A DNA stretch of 64,000 nt from Sutcliffiella horikoshii (GCA_001636495.1 KV440964.1:3364666-3428665), one strand, 5' to 3'; shown: positions 18,535 to 27,570, counted from the stretch's first letter. The notes: generated by a model from the letters alone, not told the origin. Translations and numbers: made by a program.

Positions 18535-18550
18535 CCCAAAACGTTTCGGA
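18535..18550. promoter_or_regulatory. LacI-type operator O3 (autoregulation)
   Basis: CCCAAAACGTTTCGGA, nine bases upstream of the repressor start codon. It matches O1 and O2 in 14 or more of 16 positions. Confidence 0.7.
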
Positions 18551-18635
18551 AAACTTCTTACAAGAAGATTAACATGAATATGTAAGCGATTGCAATACAT
18601 TTCTTAGAATTTCTTTTCATTATATAATCATAAGA

Positions 18636-18666
18636 AAAACCGGGCAGAAACCGCCCGGTACTTTTA
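18636..18666. terminator. Strong GC hairpin terminator
   Basis: ACCGGGC, AGAAAC-loop, GCCCGGT, with A and T runs on both sides. It has close similarity, including the following about 40 bases, to the hairpin after mtnA at 4828. On the minus strand it is a second stop after the ktrD-like gene. Confidence 0.6.
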
Positions 18667-18689
18667 AAGCAAAAACTTCAGTTGTTTGG

Positions 18690-18812
18690 TTAATCCACCG
18701 CTGTTAGATAGTTTTAGTTATCTTTTAGACCAATGGTATTTCCCCGTTGATTGGAGTGGAAGGCGCGCAGACGCCCGCAGGCAAGCGAAGCGCCTGGAAC
18801 GGAAATCAACCG
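18690..18812. repeat. Dyad repeat, copy B (internal deletion)
   Basis: The left end matches copy A (TTAATCCACCGCTGTT). The right part GTTGATTGGAGTGGAAGGCG to AAATCAACC is an inverted relative of copy G. The CTTGAG core is missing. It occupies most of the 335-bp gap between the repressor and ktrD-like genes; no gene seen there. Confidence 0.6.
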
Positions 18813-18840
18813 AATTATATACTTTCTTATTCCTAAATAA

Positions 18841-18864
18841 AAGAGAGACCCTAGAGTCTCTCCC
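18841..18864. terminator. Terminator after the ktrD-like gene
   Basis: GAGAGAC, CCTA, GAGTCTCTC stem 22 bp past the stop codon on the minus strand. Confidence 0.65.
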
Positions 18865-18885
18865 TTATTAACTTAATAAATCTAG

Positions 18886-20244
18886 CTAGCCTATGATTAC
18901 CCGCTCAACAGGATAATGATATTTAGGCGGCTTTTGCTTGCTTTCAAGGATGAAGAGGAAGGTCAAGAGTCCTACCCGACCAATGAACATCAGACATATA
19001 ATAATTAATTTTCCAATAGTTGAAAGGTCCGGTGTAATCCCCATGGACAGACCTGTTGTTCCGAAGGCCGAACAGACTTCAAAAATAATTTGAATCAATT
19101 CAAACTCCTCGGTCACACTGAGGACGATAATGGACGAAAAGCAAATGAGGATGGCAAGTAACAATACAACCAAGGATTTAATGATGTCTTCCTCATGGAT
19201 TTCGCGTCCAAACAATTTAATATTTTTATTCCCTCTTGCAAAGTGGAAAAGGAACAGAATATTCAACGCAAAGGTAGTGGTTCTGATCCCCCCACCGACC
19301 GAACTCGGAGATGCCCCGATGAACATCAGTCCACACATTACTAGCAATGTCGGCATGGTAAATTCACTGACATCCATCGTTGCAAGTCCGCCACTTCTTG
19401 TTGTAACAGATTGGAACATGGCATAAAAGAGCGATTCATGCCATGTCATTCCTTTAAAATAATGATTGAATTCCAGTATGAGAATTGCAACTGTTCCCAG
19501 TGTAATCAGACAAGCAAATGTAATACTTGTAATTTTAGTAAACAAAGAAAAGCGGAACCGTCCTCCCTTATGAACGATAAATTGCTTCACTTCGACCAGA
19601 ACCGGAAACCCGATCGCTCCTGCTGTAATCAGGATCATCACAATGAATTGCACAAAATAATCATTCGCAAAAGGAATTAGCGATTCACCAGTTATATCAA
19701 AACCTCCATTTGTCGTCGCACTTACAGAGGCAAAAAAGCCATGGAAGAAAGCTTCCTGCCATGTATCATAGTAGGACAGAAAATAAGTACCCAGTATTAG
19801 TGCACCAAGCAGTTCAATCGTAAGGATTAAAACAAGTATCTGTTTAATTAGTTTTACTATCCCGGAAAGGTTGGACTGGTTCTGATCAAGCATCATCAGC
19901 CTTCTCTCGCGTAATCCGATTTTCCTTCCAAGAAGAAGCCAGATGAAAGTCCCCACCGCCATGACACCAACCCCACCGAATTGGAGCACAAAAGCCAGGA
20001 TGAAAACTCCTGGGACCGTAAAGGTTTCTGCTGTGTTGACTACCGTCAGTCCTGTAACACTTACTGCACTAACAGCGGTAAAAAGAGCGTTGATAAAACT
20101 CCAATCGACTCCATCAAATCTTGCAACAGGTAGGCTCAACAAGGATACCGCCACCAAAACAGCAATGAAGTAGAAGCTGACGATGAGCTGAGCAGGTGAG
20201 AGACTATGTATTTTCTTGCTAAACGAATTTTTAAATTTTATCAT
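18886..20244 (-). CDS. ktrD: Ktr-type potassium channel subunit (KtrD-like)
   Basis: Membrane-embedded K+ uptake subunit of 452 aa (TrkH/KtrB family). The four pore-loop filters are visible: SVTGLTVVN, ATTNGGFDI, TRSGGLATM and FGTTGLSMG. ATG 20244 (MIKFKNSFSKKIHSLSP) is chosen because GAAAGGG lies 6 bases upstream. KtrB and KtrD are hard to separate; the KtrD name rests on proximity to sspD, rsgI and sigI, as with ykrM in B. subtilis. The regulatory KtrA/KtrC subunit is not in the window. Confidence 0.85.
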   Translation of the reverse strand: MIKFKNSFSKKIHSLSPAQLIVSFYFIAVLVAVSLLSLPVARFDGVDWSFINALFTAVSAVSVTGLTVVNTAETFTVPGVFILAFVLQFGGVGVMAVGTFIWLLLGRKIGLRERRLMMLDQNQSNLSGIVKLIKQILVLILTIELLGALILGTYFLSYYDTWQEAFFHGFFASVSATTNGGFDITGESLIPFANDYFVQFIVMILITAGAIGFPVLVEVKQFIVHKGGRFRFSLFTKITSITFACLITLGTVAILILEFNHYFKGMTWHESLFYAMFQSVTTRSGGLATMDVSEFTMPTLLVMCGLMFIGASPSSVGGGIRTTTFALNILFLFHFARGNKNIKLFGREIHEEDIIKSLVVLLLAILICFSSIIVLSVTEEFELIQIIFEVCSAFGTTGLSMGITPDLSTIGKLIIICLMFIGRVGLLTFLFILESKQKPPKYHYPVERVIIG

Positions 20245-20354
20245 AATTGCCCTTTCACATATCCATAAAGTTCTTTTGCTCCCCTTATTTGAGAAGCGTC
20301 CAGTCATGGTTTATTAATCCCCACTAATATTACAGTATTTGTCTAATACTTTCC

Positions 20355-20384
20355 AGTATGGATTATAAAGAAAATCTCATACTA
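20355..20384 (+). promoter_or_regulatory. Predicted sigma-G promoter of sspD
   Basis: AGTATG, 17 bases, CATACTA. The -10 matches the forespore sigma-G consensus exactly, as expected for a SASP gene. Confidence 0.55.
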
Positions 20385-20455
20385 ACTTTACAGCTTTCAT
20401 AAGAAAGTTACAGCAACTTTTATTAAGAAGCTGAACTAAAAAAGGAGTGATAGGA

Positions 20456-20644
20456 ATGGCACGTAGCAATAAATTGCTTGTACCTGGAATCGAGCAGGCT
20501 CTTGACCAAATCAAATACGAAATTGCACAGGAGTTTGGTGTATCCCTTGGCTCTGATACTGCTGCACGCTCCAATGGTTCTGTTGGTGGAGAAATTACAA
20601 AGCGTCTAGTAGCTCAAGCTCAATCTCAATTACACGGAAAATAA
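20456..20644 (+). CDS. sspD: Alpha/beta-type small acid-soluble spore protein
   Basis: 62 aa, made in the forespore; it coats DNA and protects it from UV and heat. The GPR protease cleavage site (YEIAQEFGV) and the second conserved block ([13 protein letters not shown]) are present. ATG 20456 follows AAAGGAG by 8 bases. The location beside rsgI-sigI matches sspD in B. subtilis. Confidence 0.95.
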   Translation: MARSNKLLVPGIEQALDQIKYEIAQEFGVSLGSDTAARSNGSVGGEITKRLVAQAQSQLHGK

Positions 20645-20660
20645 TTTAATATCAATGGAT

Positions 20661-20694
20661 AGAACCCAGAGTGTAGACACTCTGGGTTCCTCTT
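20661..20694. terminator. Terminator after sspD
   Basis: GAACCCAGAGTG, TAGA, CACTCTGGGTTC, perfect arms, followed by CTCTT. Confidence 0.8.
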
Positions 20695-20740
20695 ATGTAA
20701 GATCGTGTTGCTATAGATTATGAATAAATAATTGCTGGAA

Positions 20741-21925
20741 TTAATTGTTGCCTTTTTTATTCTCTTGCTTCTTTTCATCCCGCTTGTTTTTACCGTGGGC
20801 ATTCCCACGATCATCTTTATTTTTTTCTTTGGCATGGTGGCCTTTTGGGGGATGATTCTCCCTTTCCCCTTTTTGACCTTTTCCATTTGTATTACCATGC
20901 TTATTGTGTTCCTTTGGTTTCTCTTGTTTCTCTTTTCTCTCTGGTTTCTCTTGTTTCTCTTTTCTCTCTGGTTTCTCTTGTTTATGTTGCTCTTTTTTCT
21001 CTTGTTTGCGATGACCTTTGAATTCCTTTTGCTCTTGCTTCCGTTGATCTTTGAATTCTTTTCTCTCTTCTTTACGCAATTCTTTTCGTTCTTTTTCTTC
21101 TTTGCCGATATTTTTCTTCACTTGTAGCTCATCATCTGTAACATTATCTTTCACATCGGCGTGCTGGACGTTGAGAGGCTTTTGGTTCGGTTTATGGTTT
21201 AATGGTGTGGTAGGGACTATCTCCGTTTTGGAAGTGTCTTCACTATCCACCAACTCTGTTTTTTGTTCCTTTTGAATGTATTTCCCCGGGGACATTCCCT
21301 CTTTTAATGCCTCCGATCGTTCCTGTATAGTAGTTTCAAGTGTAGTGATACTGACCTTATCCTGTTGGATCTTCTCGGAGATGGACGTAATCTTTGATTG
21401 CATTAATGAATTCCATCCTACGTTCTCTTTTCGGGTCAGAACAGAAGCGATCAGCACTTCACTGTTTTCGGTAAGGTATCCTTTTTCGCGGAAGATATCA
21501 AATATTTGAGAAGAAACGCTTGTAAGATCTTTGTTCTCCCATTCCACCAGTTGTTCAATAATGTCCTTGCCTTCTTCATTGTAGGCCACCATGGAGATTA
21601 CCTCCATGTCTTTATTTACCCCTAATTCAATGCTTGGATTTACGTCAACAGAAACATACGCATATACCTGGTTACTAGCATACTTAGGATACAGAGAGAA
21701 TGCCAGAATGATGGCTGTCAATACACTGATTACAGCCCATTTCGCACGAAAAATGGAACTTAATGTCCCTTTTCTCTCCGTCTCTGCCCTATGTAAAGGA
21801 AAAAAAACGATTTCTTCCCCTAAATCAAATTGCCCCTTTTGTTTTCTTGACTTTAAAAACTCGCCCTCAGGGGTCAGAATGGTGACATGTTCATCATGAA
21901 CTTCGAGCACAATCCCTTTTTTCAC
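20741..21925 (-). CDS. rsgI: Anti-sigma factor RsgI
   Basis: 394 aa. The N-terminal cytosolic domain (about 1-55, KKGIVLEVHDEHVTILTPEG) should bind SigI. One membrane helix follows (about 65-85), then an extracytoplasmic region with VNPSIELGVN (the PA14-independent RsgI core). The tail from about 220 is rich in Lys, Glu and Gln and includes a 9-residue tandem repeat. The start is GTG 21925 with AAGGGGCG upstream. It overlaps the end of sigI by 32 bp, so the two are translationally coupled. Confidence 0.92.
   Translation of the reverse strand: MKKGIVLEVHDEHVTILTPEGEFLKSRKQKGQFDLGEEIVFFPLHRAETERKGTLSSIFRAKWAVISVLTAIILAFSLYPKYASNQVYAYVSVDVNPSIELGVNKDMEVISMVAYNEEGKDIIEQLVEWENKDLTSVSSQIFDIFREKGYLTENSEVLIASVLTRKENVGWNSLMQSKITSISEKIQQDKVSITTLETTIQERSEALKEGMSPGKYIQKEQKTELVDSEDTSKTEIVPTTPLNHKPNQKPLNVQHADVKDNVTDDELQVKKNIGKEEKERKELRKEERKEFKDQRKQEQKEFKGHRKQEKKEQHKQEKPERKEKQEKPERKEKQEKPKEHNKHGNTNGKGQKGERENHPPKGHHAKEKNKDDRGNAHGKNKRDEKKQENKKGNN
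20916..20985 (-). repeat. 27-bp tandem repeat inside rsgI
   Basis: About 2.6 copies of a 27-bp unit encoding the repeat KQEKPERKE in the low-complexity tail of RsgI. Copy number is likely variable between strains. Confidence 0.75.
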
Positions 21926-22676
21926 TCGTAATCGCCCCTTTTAAATAATCTTTCAAATATATATAATCCCCCGATAATATAATGGAAACGGCAATAATGT
22001 ATTTACGGTTGCGTTCTATTGTTTTTCTGCTCACATCCACCAGGTCCTCCAGCTGTTTCATTGGCAGCATCTTTTTCTCGAATAGATGCTTTTTCAGATC
22101 CTGGTTCTGTACGAGTGTATGTGCAACCTCTATGGCATTTTGTCTAGCATCAGCATGTTTAGGAGAGCATTCCAGAAGATCGGCAAAACTCATGCCGAAT
22201 TCCTTTAGCACCGTTTGATAATAGATTATCTCTTCTCTCCGATGCTCCTGGTCGATCTGCTTATTGAATTCCTCCACCGAAAGCGTCGCTTCTATCTTGT
22301 TGGACGCATAATCATCCTGTTCCACTTCCTGCTCAGACATCGTAACGGTTGAATTTTTACTTTCTTTCCTTATATAGTCAATGACTCTTCGCTTGATGAT
22401 GAGGTCTGCAAAAGAAATCAAAGAACTCCCTTTGTCTTTGGAGTACTTCTCTATAGCTTCATTGAAAGCAATCAAACCAATACTGAATTCGTCATCCGTT
22501 TCACTTATGTACCTTTTACACACGGATGACACTGATTTGGCGATAAAAGGTTTATATTTATCAATAAGATTGTTTTGTAGTTGAATGTTGCCAGCTTGTA
22601 TTTCCAGCACTTCATCTTCAAGAGTCTTCGTGCGTCGTTTGCCAAATTTAAAAAGTAGGCTCAGCACTGGCTTCAC
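21894..22676 (-). CDS. sigI: RNA polymerase sigma factor SigI
   Basis: 260 aa, very close to B. subtilis SigI at the start (MKPVLSLLFKFGKRR) and in region 2 (VCKRYISETDDEFSIGLIAF). It directs genes for heat and cell-wall stress and is held inactive by RsgI. The start is GTG with GGGGGAGAG upstream. Confidence 0.94.
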   Translation of the reverse strand: MKPVLSLLFKFGKRRTKTLEDEVLEIQAGNIQLQNNLIDKYKPFIAKSVSSVCKRYISETDDEFSIGLIAFNEAIEKYSKDKGSSLISFADLIIKRRVIDYIRKESKNSTVTMSEQEVEQDDYASNKIEATLSVEEFNKQIDQEHRREEIIYYQTVLKEFGMSFADLLECSPKHADARQNAIEVAHTLVQNQDLKKHLFEKKMLPMKQLEDLVDVSRKTIERNRKYIIAVSIILSGDYIYLKDYLKGAITSEKRDCARSS

Positions 22677-23173
22677 CTCTCCCCCTGCTTATATAAAATG
22701 CGTTTTTATTAAGTATCTGTATTTATAAGCATGTATTAAGAAGGAGGCTTTTTCATCTATAGAAAAAGTCACCTGTCTATATATAAAGGTGTACTTTTAT
22801 CTATAAAATGTCAATGTAAAAACCTGTTAAGAACTCTCTTGATGTAATATAAAGGTAATATGAGTAATATAATTCCATTGCTAAAAATTCAGAGGTTGTT
22901 TTAGTTAATCTTAAATTGCTGTTTCATTTAAAAAAAGTAGTGCATTTATTGCTTTTTATCCTCCCTCCCTTACATTTGTGGTTATTTCTCAAGGACTAGT
23001 CATTTAAATGTTACGTGAATGTTTCAATTTTTTCGGGGGAGAGTCAAAAAATAATTTTATAATACTTCGAAATACCTAATAAATATTCCTTCTAGTTCTT
23101 TCGTTCAGTAATACTCCCAAAAAGAAGGTTTGCATGATATTTATTCCAAGAGTTTTGCCAAGTAAGTTTAACT
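22677..23173. other. AT-rich intergenic region upstream of sigI
   Basis: About 500 bp without a convincing gene on either strand. A short inverted repeat (AGGAGGCTTTTTC with GAAAAAGTCACCT) lies near 22742-22774. A TTGACA-like -35 on the minus strand near 22818 has no matching -10. The sigI promoter must lie here but I could not place it. Confidence 0.4.
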
Positions 23174-23301
23174 CCTAGAGATTTTCGTTCCAGGTGTTCG
23201 CTTTCCACGGGGCGGTGCTTGAGCCTCCTCACTTCGTTGCGGGGTCTCAACCTACCGCTACCTCCCGTAGGAGTCTCACACCTTGCACTACAATCTCTAG
23301 G
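23174..23301 (+). repeat. Dyad repeat, copy C
   Basis: Outer arms CCTAGAGATT and AATCTCTAGG are perfectly complementary. Inside is the family core CTTTCCACGGGGCGGTG, CTTGAGCCTCCTCACTTCG, GGGGTCTCAA and CTACCTCCCGTAGGAGTC. Confidence 0.85.
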
Positions 23302-23335
23302 GGAATCTATTTTGACATGTATTTTGTTTAAACAA

Positions 23336-23358
23336 AAAAGAAGCTAGGGTAGCTTCTT
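23336..23358 (-). terminator. Terminator of the SDR gene
   Basis: AAGAAGCTA, CCC, TAGCTTCTT, followed on the minus strand by TTTTTGTTT. It lies directly after the stop codon. Confidence 0.75.
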
Positions 23359-23359
23359 C

Positions 23360-24448
23360 TTAGGAGATATGAATATGCTTCATTTCATCATATTTATGAT
23401 CATTATAATACTTCACCATAGTGTCGGCAGTTAAATGGAATGGGGGGCAGACAATCCCCGCTTCTTCTAAAATGCTTCTTGCCTCTGTGCAATCTAAGCT
23501 CCCTTTCCATGTAAAGTAATCCAAGGCTTCCCGTTCCACTTTCATCCATTTCCTGGCCGTCGGAACACGGAGAAATGTCTTTGCCAAGGGAAGCGGAATG
23601 GAGCCTTTTGGTGCCTTTTTTAGCAATTTATCCATCAAGACCGTGTATGCCTCTCTAATTGTGATGGGTTCAGGGTTCGTCAGGTGGAGCGTTTTGCCTA
23701 ATGCACGCTCTGAATGGGTAAGAAAGCATGTACTTTTGACAATATAATCAATTGGGACTACATTGAACTCCGCGTCACCTTTCCCCAAATGTGGGATCAA
23801 TGGCAGGAATCGGAGTGAGTGAAGGAAATTCAACATGAGATAGGGACCATCAAATTTGATGGTTTCACCAGTTTGACTGTGCCCTTTGACTATTCCCGGA
23901 CGGATAATGGTTATAGGCAGATTTACTTTTTCGTTTTCCACCAGAACCTCCGCCAAGTATTTCGTCTCTTCATAATGGTTTTTGAAAGAGCACTTATGAA
24001 CCAATTCATCCTCTCGTATCTTCCCTTCCCTTTTCCCTGCAACATAGGCGGTACTGAAATACATGAAGCGTTTCAGATTCGGCAAACTCTTCAGCCAATA
24101 AAGTACTTCCTTCGTCCCATTAACATTTACTTGAAAAGCTATTTCTTTTTTGACGGCGAGATCATAGATGGCTGCCAAATGAAAAACAAATTCCGTTCGT
24201 TCTCTGATCAATTCCTGATCCTCTGTCTTCATCATTAAATCCGGCTGTGTAATATCTCCCTCTATAAGGTGAAAAGCTGTCTGCGGATACAAGCGCTCAT
24301 AGGTTTGTATGACGGGTAGCGACATGCTTTTTTGCGTAGGAAGCACTAACAGAAAGATATCTGATATTTCTTTTTTTGTTGCTAAAAGCTCACGAACTAA
24401 CTCCTGACAAATAAAACCCGGAAATCCAGTAAAAAAATACCCACTCAA
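23360..24448 (-). CDS. SDR-family NAD(P)-dependent reductase (NAD_binding_4 type)
   Basis: 362 aa extended SDR. The dinucleotide loop TGFPGFICQELV is at the N-terminus, then VFHLAAIYDLAV and the catalytic YxxxK (HYEETKYLAE). The architecture resembles thioester or fatty acyl-CoA reductase domains, but no carrier domain is attached, so the substrate is unknown. The start appears to be TTG 24448 with AAGGGG upstream. It is divergent from ku. Confidence 0.8.
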   Translation of the reverse strand: MSGYFFTGFPGFICQELVRELLATKKEISDIFLLVLPTQKSMSLPVIQTYERLYPQTAFHLIEGDITQPDLMMKTEDQELIRERTEFVFHLAAIYDLAVKKEIAFQVNVNGTKEVLYWLKSLPNLKRFMYFSTAYVAGKREGKIREDELVHKCSFKNHYEETKYLAEVLVENEKVNLPITIIRPGIVKGHSQTGETIKFDGPYLMLNFLHSLRFLPLIPHLGKGDAEFNVVPIDYIVKSTCFLTHSERALGKTLHLTNPEPITIREAYTVLMDKLLKKAPKGSIPLPLAKTFLRVPTARKWMKVEREALDYFTWKGSLDCTEARSILEEAGIVCPPFHLTADTMVKYYNDHKYDEMKHIHIS

Positions 24449-24564
24449 CGGCTCTATCCCCTTCCATTATTTATAATACTTATCTTTTACAATAAGGATA
24501 AACTACAACTGAGCACGTGAACAGTGCTATTGTCAAAATTTTAAGATAGATTAGGTGATAAAGC

Positions 24565-25455
24565 ATGCACACAATGTGGAAAGGCTCCATCAGTTTCGGC
24601 TTAGTCAATATTCCAATCAAGATGTTTTCCGCAACGGAAGATAAAGACATTAAGCTCAGAACCTTGCACAAGGAATGTAACAGCCCCATCAAATATGAGA
24701 AAGTCTGTCCAAACTGCGAAAAAGAAGTGGAACAAAGTGATCTAGTTAAAGGATATGAGTATGTCAAAGGTAAATATGTCATTTTATCGGACGATGAGTT
24801 AAAGCAACTGAAAGAAGAGCATGAAGATAAAAGTGTAAAGATCATTGATTTTGTAAAACTCGAGGACATCGATCCCATCTACTTCAACCGTTCCTATTTT
24901 CTTGGCCCTGGAGAAAACGGAAGCAAGGCGTATTCTTTGTTACGAGAAGCGTTGGCAGATACGAAAAAGATTGGCGTTGCTGAAATCACCATTCGCTCCA
25001 AGCAGCAACTCGCCATCGTACGTGTCTATAAGGACTGCCTCGTTATGGAAACGGTTCATTACCCAGATGAAGTACGAAATGTTTCAGAGGTCCCTAGTGT
25101 ACCGGAAAGAAAAGATGTGGATAAGAAAGAACTAGACACCGCCATCACTTTAATCGATCAATTAACAACCGAATTTGATGCGGAAAAATATCATGATGAC
25201 TACCGAGAGGCCGTCCTTCGACTTGTCCAAGAAAAAATCAATAAAGAAGAAGGAACCACCACACCGACAGATGCTGATAAGACTAATGTGGTGGACTTGA
25301 TGAGCGCCCTGCAAGCTAGCATAGAACGGACAAAGGATCAAGGAGAGAAACCAGTTAAGAAGAAAACGGAAGCAAAAGCTTCATCCGGGGAGACTGAACC
25401 GAAGGATACGAAACCGAAGAAGCGCACAACCAGAAAGAAGAAAGCATCTAGCTGA
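24565..25455 (+). CDS. ku: Non-homologous end-joining protein Ku
   Basis: Binds double-strand DNA ends and recruits LigD. 296 aa: the beta-barrel core runs to about residue 200 (MWKGSISFGLVNIPIKMFSA, YVILSDDELKQL, YFLGPGENGSKAYSLL). A lysine-rich, Thr-rich tail ends KKRTTRKKK. GGTGATAAAGC precedes ATG. In B. subtilis ykoV-ykoU form a spore-expressed pair. Here the same pair is separated by a dyad repeat. Confidence 0.95.
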   Translation: MHTMWKGSISFGLVNIPIKMFSATEDKDIKLRTLHKECNSPIKYEKVCPNCEKEVEQSDLVKGYEYVKGKYVILSDDELKQLKEEHEDKSVKIIDFVKLEDIDPIYFNRSYFLGPGENGSKAYSLLREALADTKKIGVAEITIRSKQQLAIVRVYKDCLVMETVHYPDEVRNVSEVPSVPERKDVDKKELDTAITLIDQLTTEFDAEKYHDDYREAVLRLVQEKINKEEGTTTPTDADKTNVVDLMSALQASIERTKDQGEKPVKKKTEAKASSGETEPKDTKPKKRTTRKKKASS

Positions 25456-25500
25456 TAGGTTAGATGTTTTCTACTATCCAATAGTTTTCCGGTTAATCAT

Positions 25501-25628
25501 CGCTGTTGATTTCCGCGCCAGGCTTCGCTTTCCGCGGGGTGGTGCTTGAGCCTCCTCACTTCGTTGCGGGGTCTCAACCTACCACTACCTCCCGCAGGAG
25601 TCTTCGCCTTTCGCTACAATCACCAGCT
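25501..25628 (+). repeat. Dyad repeat, copy D, between ku and ligD
   Basis: Carries the family core (GGCTTCGCTTTCCGCGGGG, CTTGAGCCTCCTCACTTCG, GGGGTCTCAA, CCCGCAGGAGTC). Outer arms GCTGTTGATT and AATCACCAGC are mostly complementary. The open frame reaching upstream from ligD into it is an artefact. Confidence 0.85.
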
Positions 25629-25677
25629 GATATATTCTATTCACAGAATCCGACTAACTTCAAAGAGGTGTCGATGT

Positions 25678-27519
25678 ATGATTAAGCCTATGCTTCCCAC
25701 CCTTCACCGTGATGCACCTACCGGGAAGGAATGGGGATATGAAGTGAAATACGATGGATTTCGTTGTGTAGTGACGATAGAACAAGATTCCGTCATGCTT
25801 CAAAGCAGAAATGGAAAAGACCTTAATACATCCTTTCCAGACATTTTAACCTACATAGAAAAGCAGATAAAAAATAAGGACTTTTATGCTATGCTCCCTT
25901 TGACATTGGACTGTGAACTTGCCGTCCTTACCTCTACTTATAAGGCAGATTTTTCAGGAATCCAAAAGCGAGGAAGAACGAAGAGCAAGGATAAGATCGA
26001 TAACCTTGCAAAGGAGCTACCAGCAATCCTATTAGCTTTTGACCTGCTTAACTGGAAAGGTGTCAATCTTATTCTTGAGAGTTATAAAGAACGGAAAGAA
26101 AAACTATATCAGCTATTTGATCAACTTGACCTCCCACTCTTCCCTGTGGTTTCAGGTGAAGAAAGGCTCCAGTATGTCCCATTTTTCTCCAACCTTGATG
26201 AACTTTGGCCACAAGTTCAACTTGAAGATGGAGAAGGCATAATTGCCAAAAAAATAAGCAGTACATACAAAAAAGGTAAAAGAACCACAGACTGGATCAA
26301 AGTGAAAAATTATAAAACCGTTACGTGTTTTATCACCGCCTATCAAAAAGAAAACGGGTATTTCCATGTGGGAGTGTTCGATGGCGAAGAAGTCAAAGAG
26401 CTGGGTCTGTTTACACATGGTATGTCATCAGAAGAAAAATCCGCTCTCATAGCTGTCATTAAACAAAACAGCGTGAGGGAAGATAAAGATTATTTTTATG
26501 TACAACCAGGAATTTGTCTCGATATATTTTATTTGGAGTTGTACCAGAATCAGCTTCGGCATCCTGAGTTCAAGCAGTTCCGGTTTGATATGGATGTGAA
26601 GGAGTGTAACATGAATCAATTCTCTAAGGTCTCTCTTCCTACATCTGTAACGATTACTCACCCTGACAAACCGTTGTGGAAGGAACCGTTGGTCACTAAA
26701 CAGGATTATCTGCACTTTCTTTCTGCCTGTGCTCCATTTGTACTTCCATTTCTTAAAAACAGACCTCTTACTGTCATCCGATATCCACATGGTATGTATG
26801 GAGAAAGCTTTTATCAAAAGAACTGTCCTGACTATGCCCCTGCTTTTGTTGAGACTTTCACAAATCAGGAAATCAATTATATGATGTGCAACAATTTGGA
26901 AACCTTGATATGGCTAGGGAATCAACTAGCCCTGGAGTTCCATATCCCATTTCAAACAATCCTTACATCCGAGCCGAGTGAAATTGTGTTTGACCTTGAC
27001 CCTCCCTCTAAGGAACATTTTTCAGTGGCTGTGAAGGGAGCTTTAATGATGAAAGAAATATTTGATCAGCTTGAATTAGAATCTTTCATTAAAACTTCTG
27101 GCAGAAAAGGGCTACAAGTGTATATTCCATTGCCGGAAGCTAGGTTTACCTATGAGGATACGCGAAAGTTCACGGAATTCATTGCAACCTATCTGGTGTC
27201 AAAACAACCTTCCCTATTCACAGTTGAACGCCTTAAAAAGCATAGAGGGGAAAGAGTCTATGTTGACTATGTCCAACATGCCGAGGGCAAGACAATCATT
27301 GCTCCATATTCCTTGAGGGGAAATGACCTCCCGACTATAGCTACCCCCCTCCACTGGAATGAGGTCAAGGAAAGTTTAAAACCAGAGATTTTTACTCTAT
27401 TTACAGTATTGGAAAGATTAAAAGAGTCTGAAAATCCATTTCAAAGATTTTCCGCATGCAAGGAGAATCAGCCTTTTGAGAAGGTGCTATCCTTTCTCAA
27501 GAATAAAGATAATGTATAA
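25678..27519 (+). CDS. ligD: ATP-dependent DNA ligase/polymerase LigD
   Basis: 613 aa (B. subtilis 611). The N-terminal ligase domain carries the adenylated Lys24 in EVKYDGFR, and further ligase motifs GEGIIAKK and WIKVKNYK. The C-terminal AEP polymerase domain (from about 325) has HPDKPLWKE, IVFDLDPPS with the metal-binding Asp pair, and KTSGRKGLQVYIPL. There is no nuclease domain, as usual in Bacillus. The start ATG 25678 follows AGAGGTG. Confidence 0.94.
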   Translation: MIKPMLPTLHRDAPTGKEWGYEVKYDGFRCVVTIEQDSVMLQSRNGKDLNTSFPDILTYIEKQIKNKDFYAMLPLTLDCELAVLTSTYKADFSGIQKRGRTKSKDKIDNLAKELPAILLAFDLLNWKGVNLILESYKERKEKLYQLFDQLDLPLFPVVSGEERLQYVPFFSNLDELWPQVQLEDGEGIIAKKISSTYKKGKRTTDWIKVKNYKTVTCFITAYQKENGYFHVGVFDGEEVKELGLFTHGMSSEEKSALIAVIKQNSVREDKDYFYVQPGICLDIFYLELYQNQLRHPEFKQFRFDMDVKECNMNQFSKVSLPTSVTITHPDKPLWKEPLVTKQDYLHFLSACAPFVLPFLKNRPLTVIRYPHGMYGESFYQKNCPDYAPAFVETFTNQEINYMMCNNLETLIWLGNQLALEFHIPFQTILTSEPSEIVFDLDPPSKEHFSVAVKGALMMKEIFDQLELESFIKTSGRKGLQVYIPLPEARFTYEDTRKFTEFIATYLVSKQPSLFTVERLKKHRGERVYVDYVQHAEGKTIIAPYSLRGNDLPTIATPLHWNEVKESLKPEIFTLFTVLERLKESENPFQRFSACKENQPFEKVLSFLKNKDNV

Positions 27520-27570
27520 CATGACAAGCTGATGGCAAAAATGGGGACTAAAAAAGAAAAGGTGACTGTA

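Noticed and set aside
20732-21127. Leu/Phe-rich open frame on the plus strand that looks like a membrane protein
   Set aside because: It is the antisense of the Lys/Glu-rich tail of rsgI; composition is explained by the repeat, and there is no ribosome site.
25546-25677. N-terminal extension of LigD
   Set aside because: It lies inside dyad repeat D; the same peptide arises from copy F at 37711, and the ribosome site favours ATG 25678.
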